Made by a program: the position numbers and the translations under genes. Under the pieces are notes generated by a model, which was given only the letters and a program-made list of their open reading frames with translations, made no database searches and was not told the origin of the DNA. From an uncultured Flavobacteriales bacterium (lineage in GTDB: Bacteria > Bacteroidota > Bacteroidia > Flavobacteriales > Crocinitomicaceae): 9,700 bases of DNA. This document shows positions 6,874 through 9,700 of the stretch, piece after piece. The stretch covers positions 1 to 9,700 of the forward strand of contig CAMPIU010000071.1 in assembly GCA_946886545.1 (NCBI GenBank), written 5' to 3'. Position 1 is the first letter of the stretch. Each line of letters begins with the position of its first letter.

Positions 6874-7101
6874 TCAGTGTTTTTTTTTGATGATGCACAT
6901 GGCTAATATCAAAAACGGTGCGGCTAATGCCAGGAACATCCCATAATAGTAAATGACTTTTGAGAGCAAAAAAATAAGTCCGAAAAAGATGAGTACATAA
7001 CTAATTGCCAGATGTATATTACTTTGTTTGTGATAATCCAAAAAGATCAAAAAAGGGCAAAGTAAAGAAACGAGTGCTATGAGAATTGAAATGATTATCA
7101 T
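6874..7101 (-). CDS. Small hypothetical membrane protein (75 aa)
   Basis: I do not recognise a family. The 75-aa product is almost entirely hydrophobic, with likely membrane segments at about residues 2-21, 31-52 and 53-69. Short polar stretches separate them (LDYHKQSNIH at 21-30) and the tail is basic (IIKKKH). By the positive-inside rule the tail would be cytoplasmic. The ATG at 7101 is the only Met before residue 55. A plausible promoter directly precedes it and a weak terminator follows, which supports a real single gene. It is divergent from the DUF6629-like gene. Its small size and low-complexity composition leave some chance that it is not expressed. Confidence 0.6.
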   Translation of the reverse strand: MIIISILIALVSLLCPFLIFLDYHKQSNIHLAISYVLIFFGLIFLLSKVIYYYGMFLALAAPFLILAMCIIKKKH

Positions 7102-7110
7102 GGTGGGTAG

Positions 7111-7140
7111 TAAAGTTACAATTCTTTAAAAAATATCAAA
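7111..7140 (-). promoter_or_regulatory. Bacteroidota-type promoter for the 75-aa membrane protein
   Basis: On the minus strand TTTG (7137-7140) and TAACTTTA (7111-7118) are separated by 18 nt, close to the -33 TTTG / -7 TAnnTTTG arrangement, with one mismatch in the last base of the -7 box. The start codon at 7101 is only 9 nt beyond the box, so the leader would be very short. Confidence 0.45.
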
Positions 7141-7191
7141 GTGGGATTTATTCTATGATTAAGTGTATATTTCTCCCATCCTTTACCGGAA

Positions 7192-7220
7192 TGTACAGCA
7201 AGGGTTTGTGTATCTGTACA
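7192..7220. repeat. Inverted repeat TGTACAG-N15-CTGTACA upstream of the DUF6629-like gene
   Basis: The perfect 7-bp arms (7192-7198 and 7214-7220) flank a 15-nt GT-rich spacer, and the right arm ends 24 bp before the ATG at 7245. Each arm contains the palindrome TGTACA, so a dimeric regulator could bind each half-site, or the RNA could fold just before the start codon. A one-mismatch -7-like box, TATATTTC (7166-7173), lies upstream and would put the repeat in the leader. Confidence 0.45.
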
Positions 7221-7244
7221 ATAAAATCACTTAATTCAAATAGT

Positions 7245-7892
7245 ATGTGTTTTTCAGCAAATGCAAGTTTTATAGCAGGATCAGCTCTTGCGGTTGCCGG
7301 TGTGGCTTCTGTTAGCCAGGTTCGAAAACCTGCTCATCTGGTATTTGCTTGTCTTCCTCTTATTTTTGCCATTCAACAGGTTTGTGAGGGATTCGTTTGG
7401 CTTTCGTTATCACATACTTACTTTTCAGAATGGCACAACTTTGTCAAATACGCGTTTCTCATTTTTGCACAGATCATTTGGCCTTTTTGGATCCCGCTTG
7501 CATTCCTGAGTATTGAACGCTTACCGGAACGCAGGAAGATTATTCGCTATTTCCTTTTCGCCGGTATTGCGGTTTCAATGATGCTTGCCTACCGATTGAT
7601 TTTTTCCCCGGCAATCGCACAGATCGACGGATGCCATATCTCCTATAGAATTGGCACAACTACCGTACTGCAAATCGTAACGGGTATTTTGTACATTGCT
7701 GCTATTGTGGTTACACCCTTCTTTTCCAGTTGGAAAAGAGCGATTACTTTGGCTGCAGCCAATGTTATTTCTTTGGTAGTAACGCATGTGTTCTTCGAAG
7801 TCTACCTGATTTCCGTGTGGTGCTTTTTTGCAGCTGTACAAAGTGTTTTGGTAGTTTTTATTATGCGGGAGGTTAAACGAACACCTGAATAA
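7245..7892 (+). CDS. DUF6629-like seven-helix membrane protein
   Basis: I place the start at the ATG at 7245 (215 aa) because MCFSANASF is the conserved N-terminus of this family. The 30 codons upstream in the same frame have no family resemblance and contain the inverted repeat. About seven hydrophobic segments can be drawn: roughly residues 6-24, 29-50, 64-85, 99-119, 138-160, 165-185 and 187-206. A characteristic block, PLIFAIQQVCEGFVWLSL, lies in the second. Cys2 and the FAIQQ..EG..W motif are the most distinctive features. I recall the family as a bacterial membrane protein of unknown function, so no activity is assigned. The gene ends 57 bp before the FG-GAP propeller gene on the same strand. 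A promoter-like element in that gap suggests the two are not strictly one operon. Confidence 0.8.
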   Translation: MCFSANASFIAGSALAVAGVASVSQVRKPAHLVFACLPLIFAIQQVCEGFVWLSLSHTYFSEWHNFVKYAFLIFAQIIWPFWIPLAFLSIERLPERRKIIRYFLFAGIAVSMMLAYRLIFSPAIAQIDGCHISYRIGTTTVLQIVTGILYIAAIVVTPFFSSWKRAITLAAANVISLVVTHVFFEVYLISVWCFFAAVQSVLVVFIMREVKRTPE

Positions 7893-7900
7893 ATAAGCCA

Positions 7901-7932
7901 TTGTTTTTTTTGAATTAAAATGAATAATTTAG
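7901..7932 (+). promoter_or_regulatory. Candidate promoter for the FG-GAP propeller gene
   Basis: TTG at 7901-7903 and TAATTTAG at 7925-7932 (one mismatch to TAnnTTTG) are 21 nt apart. Transcription would begin near 7938, downstream of the ATG at 7920 and upstream of the ATG at 7950. This agrees with using the second ATG. Both elements are short and the region is T-rich. Confidence 0.4.
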
Positions 7933-7949
7933 TACAAACTTCTTTTCAT

Positions 7950-9515
7950 ATGAATCGTCTTATTGGTCTTTTTTTTTGTTTGATTTCGTTGCTGACAGTT
8001 TACTCTCAGGTGTCACCGGCAATAAAAATTACTGCTGCAACCAGAATCCCCGGAGATCATTTTGGGAACAGTGTTGCTATTGATGGTTCGTATGCAGTTG
8101 TGGGGGTTTGTAACCTTTATTCAACCAGTGTTGCAGGTTCTGCCATTATTTTCGAACAGGACGCCGGAGGTAATTGGAATCAGATCCAAATTTTGGCACC
8201 TTCAGATCTTCAACCGGGAGATCGTTTTGGTTCATTTACTGCAATTAGCGGCAATTACATTGTAGTTTCAGCACCGGCAGCTGATTCGGTGGGACAGGAC
8301 AGTACGATTACTGCAGCCGGAGCTGTATATGTGTATGAAAGAAATCCGGGTGGTGTATGGAAGCAAGTCGCGAAAGTTCGGGCATCGGATGCACGTTCGA
8401 ACGACAGATTCGGGGATGTTGCTCTTAGCGGAAAGTATTTGGCAGTTGGTTCGTACAATGATTACGATGTAAATGGGACAAACTATAAAAGTTCAGCCGG
8501 AGCCGTTTATGTTTTTGAACGTACGGATGGAGGTGAGTGGTTACCGGTTCAAAAGTTAACAGCTTCAGATCGCGCCAGTGAGGATTCTTTCAACAAGGTT
8601 GCGGTCGATGGGTATACAAAAACCATTGTGGTCGGAGCGCCAAGATCATCTACTGATGTTTCGGGAGCAAATCCGGTTTTATATGCCGGAGCGGTTTACG
8701 TTTTTAAGCGTGATGCATCCGGAAATTGGAATGAGACACAAAAACTGACAGCTTCAGCACGTCATCAACAAGCTTATTTTGGTACATCCGTAGACGTAAG
8801 TGGAAGTTGGATCCTGGTAGGTGCCGATAATGAGCATTATAATGAAAATGAAATTTACGACGGAAACAAGGAAGGAGCGGCTTATTTATTTGAAGAGAAT
8901 GGAGCAGGATCGTGGTTGCAGAAGCAGAAGATCCTGGCACACGACGGTTTTAATGGCGATGAATTTGGCCGGGCCGTTTCACTTGAAGGAAATTATGCAC
9001 TGATCGGTTCTGCTGGAATCAGCGATGAAAATGGGGGGAATTTTATGGGTTATGCTGGTTGTGCTTATCTCTACGAAAGGAATGGAGCTACCTGGTCACT
9101 AAAAAAGAAACTGGTGGCTCCGGATAGGAGTGTCTTTGCCGAGTTCGGTTGGTCGGTAGCAATTTCAGGAGCACAAATTATTATCGGTGCCGTTCATGAG
9201 GATCAGGATCCAGGGGGCGGTTTGGAGTACGGGGCAGCCTATATTTTTACTATCCTGAATCCGCTCGGAACGGAAGAAAATGACCTTTCTTCAATCAATA
9301 TTTACCCAAATCCGACAGATGGTAAGCTGACCATTTCATGCAATAAGACATTCGCTTCATTGACTCTCATGGATATGACCGGTAAAATTCTGAACGAAAC
9401 GGCTGTTTCAAATCCGGATATGGTCTCTTATTCCATTGATCAGCCTGCAGGAATTTATTTTCTGAAGATTACGGCAGGAAATTCGTCGGTAATCAAAAAA
9501 ATTCTGGTGCGATAG
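7950..9515 (+). CDS. Secreted seven-bladed FG-GAP beta-propeller with T9SS type A sorting domain
   Basis: I start the gene at the ATG at 7950 (521 aa). MNRLIGLFFCLISLLTVYSQ is a typical short signal peptide, while the ATG at 7920 would add ten polar residues and lies inside a promoter-like element. The body (about 36-434) holds seven units of about 60 residues with the integrin-alpha FG-GAP pattern: FG(x)SVAxxGxYxxVGAP, a loop, GAVYVFER, then GxWxxxQKLxASD. The FG positions are near 38, 93, 154, 214, 277, 339 and 399; the fourth reads FN. Seven units are enough for a closed propeller. The loop DYDVNG (about 171-176) resembles the Ca-binding loops of integrin blades, but most blades lack a full motif. 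The C-terminal 73 residues are a type A sorting domain: INIYPNPTDGKLTI, LTLMDMTGKILNE, AGIYFLKITAG, KKILVR. The protein is probably a T9SS-exported surface protein, with ligand unknown. Confidence 0.92.
   Translation: MNRLIGLFFCLISLLTVYSQVSPAIKITAATRIPGDHFGNSVAIDGSYAVVGVCNLYSTSVAGSAIIFEQDAGGNWNQIQILAPSDLQPGDRFGSFTAISGNYIVVSAPAADSVGQDSTITAAGAVYVYERNPGGVWKQVAKVRASDARSNDRFGDVALSGKYLAVGSYNDYDVNGTNYKSSAGAVYVFERTDGGEWLPVQKLTASDRASEDSFNKVAVDGYTKTIVVGAPRSSTDVSGANPVLYAGAVYVFKRDASGNWNETQKLTASARHQQAYFGTSVDVSGSWILVGADNEHYNENEIYDGNKEGAAYLFEENGAGSWLQKQKILAHDGFNGDEFGRAVSLEGNYALIGSAGISDENGGNFMGYAGCAYLYERNGATWSLKKKLVAPDRSVFAEFGWSVAISGAQIIIGAVHEDQDPGGGLEYGAAYIFTILNPLGTEENDLSSINIYPNPTDGKLTISCNKTFASLTLMDMTGKILNETAVSNPDMVSYSIDQPAGIYFLKITAGNSSVIKKILVR
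8055..9251 (+). repeat. Seven FG-GAP blades encoded in tandem
   Basis: The coding sequence contains seven consecutive diverged units of about 165-190 nt. The most constant parts encode FG-S/A-V-A near the start and GAVYVFE in the middle. Spacing between FG positions is about 55, 61, 60, 63, 62 and 60 residues. DNA identity between units is limited to short stretches such as GCCGGAGC preceding the VYV codons, so the duplication is old. Confidence 0.85.
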
Positions 9516-9526
9516 GGATTTGTAAC

Positions 9527-9700
9527 TCACTTTAAGCTGTCTTTCCTGCATATAACCAAAAACAAAGGCTGATTTTCCATTACTTCCCGGATTTCAATCA
9601 ATCCGAATGCTTCGAATTCTGCGTGGATCGATTCGCGGTCGTAGAAGAATATGTTGACACCTCCGAACTGCTCGTATCTGTCTTTACCGATCAATTTTCC
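9527..9700 (-). CDS. SAM-dependent methyltransferase-like protein, C-terminal fragment
   Basis: The minus strand is open from the window edge to TGA at 9527-9529, giving 57 residues. The peptide contains GGVNIFFYDRESI, then HAEFEAFGLIEIREV, then ENQPLFLVICRK. This pattern (a strand, an acidic residue, a helix ending in FGL, then a final hydrophobic strand ending in a basic tail) is typical of the last third of small class I SAM-dependent methyltransferases. The SAM-binding motifs lie outside the window, so neither substrate nor fold can be confirmed. The gene converges on the propeller gene with 11 bp between the stop codons and no separate terminator, so transcripts probably overlap. Confidence 0.65.
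   Translation of the reverse strand, partial: GKLIGKDRYEQFGGVNIFFYDRESIHAEFEAFGLIEIREVMENQPLFLVICRKDSLK

Noticed and set aside
7575..7901. Minus-strand ORF of 108 codons opposite the DUF6629-like gene
   Set aside because: It is antisense to a gene with a conserved N-terminus and membrane segments, and its peptide resembles no family.

Overview
The window looks like a chromosomal segment from a member of the Bacteroidota, most likely the Flavobacteriia. Three secreted-protein genes end in type IX secretion system (T9SS) sorting domains, two of type A and one of type B. One PorP/SprF-family outer-membrane protein gene is present. Where promoters can be proposed they resemble the Bacteroidota TTTG / TAnnTTTG type, and the start codons have no clear Shine-Dalgarno sequences. 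I see no rRNA, tRNA, CRISPR array, insertion sequence, integrase or attachment site.

Layout. (1) 3-224 (+): the C-terminal part of a GxxExxY-family protein cut by the window edge. (2) 266-1644 (-): a two-gene unit with a 4-bp overlap, a very small protein that is almost only a type B (CHU_C) sorting domain, followed by a PorP/SprF-like protein. (3) 1848-4533 (-): a VWA-domain protein followed by a MoxR/Mg-chelatase-I-like AAA+ ATPase, ending at a strong intrinsic terminator. A 358-bp non-coding stretch (4534-4891) lies upstream. (4) 4892-6757 (-): a secreted Ig-like-repeat protein with a type A sorting domain, ending at a second strong terminator. (5) 6874-7101 (-): a 75-aa membrane protein, divergent from (6) 7245-7892 (+): a seven-helix DUF6629-like membrane protein. 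(7) 7950-9515 (+): a secreted seven-bladed FG-GAP beta-propeller with a type A sorting domain. (8) 9527-9700 (-): the C-terminal end of a probable SAM-dependent methyltransferase.

How the genes may work together. The VWA and AAA+ proteins very likely form an ATPase/MIDAS pair of the RavA-ViaA or MoxR-VWA kind. The CHU_C mini-protein and its PorP/SprF partner are translationally coupled and probably act together at the outer membrane with T9SS. The Ig-like and FG-GAP proteins are predicted T9SS cargoes, probably on the cell surface or released. The remaining genes show no clear functional link.

For three genes I chose a start downstream of the longest possible ORF: the Ig-like protein at 6757, the DUF6629 protein at 7245 and the propeller at 7950. 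The signal peptides, a conserved N-terminus and promoter-like motifs support these choices. I do not see a convincing, entirely undescribed system. The most unusual items are the nearly cargo-free type B sorting domain coupled to PorP/SprF, the Walker B Asp-to-Asn change in the AAA+ ATPase, and the domain inserted inside an Ig-like repeat.
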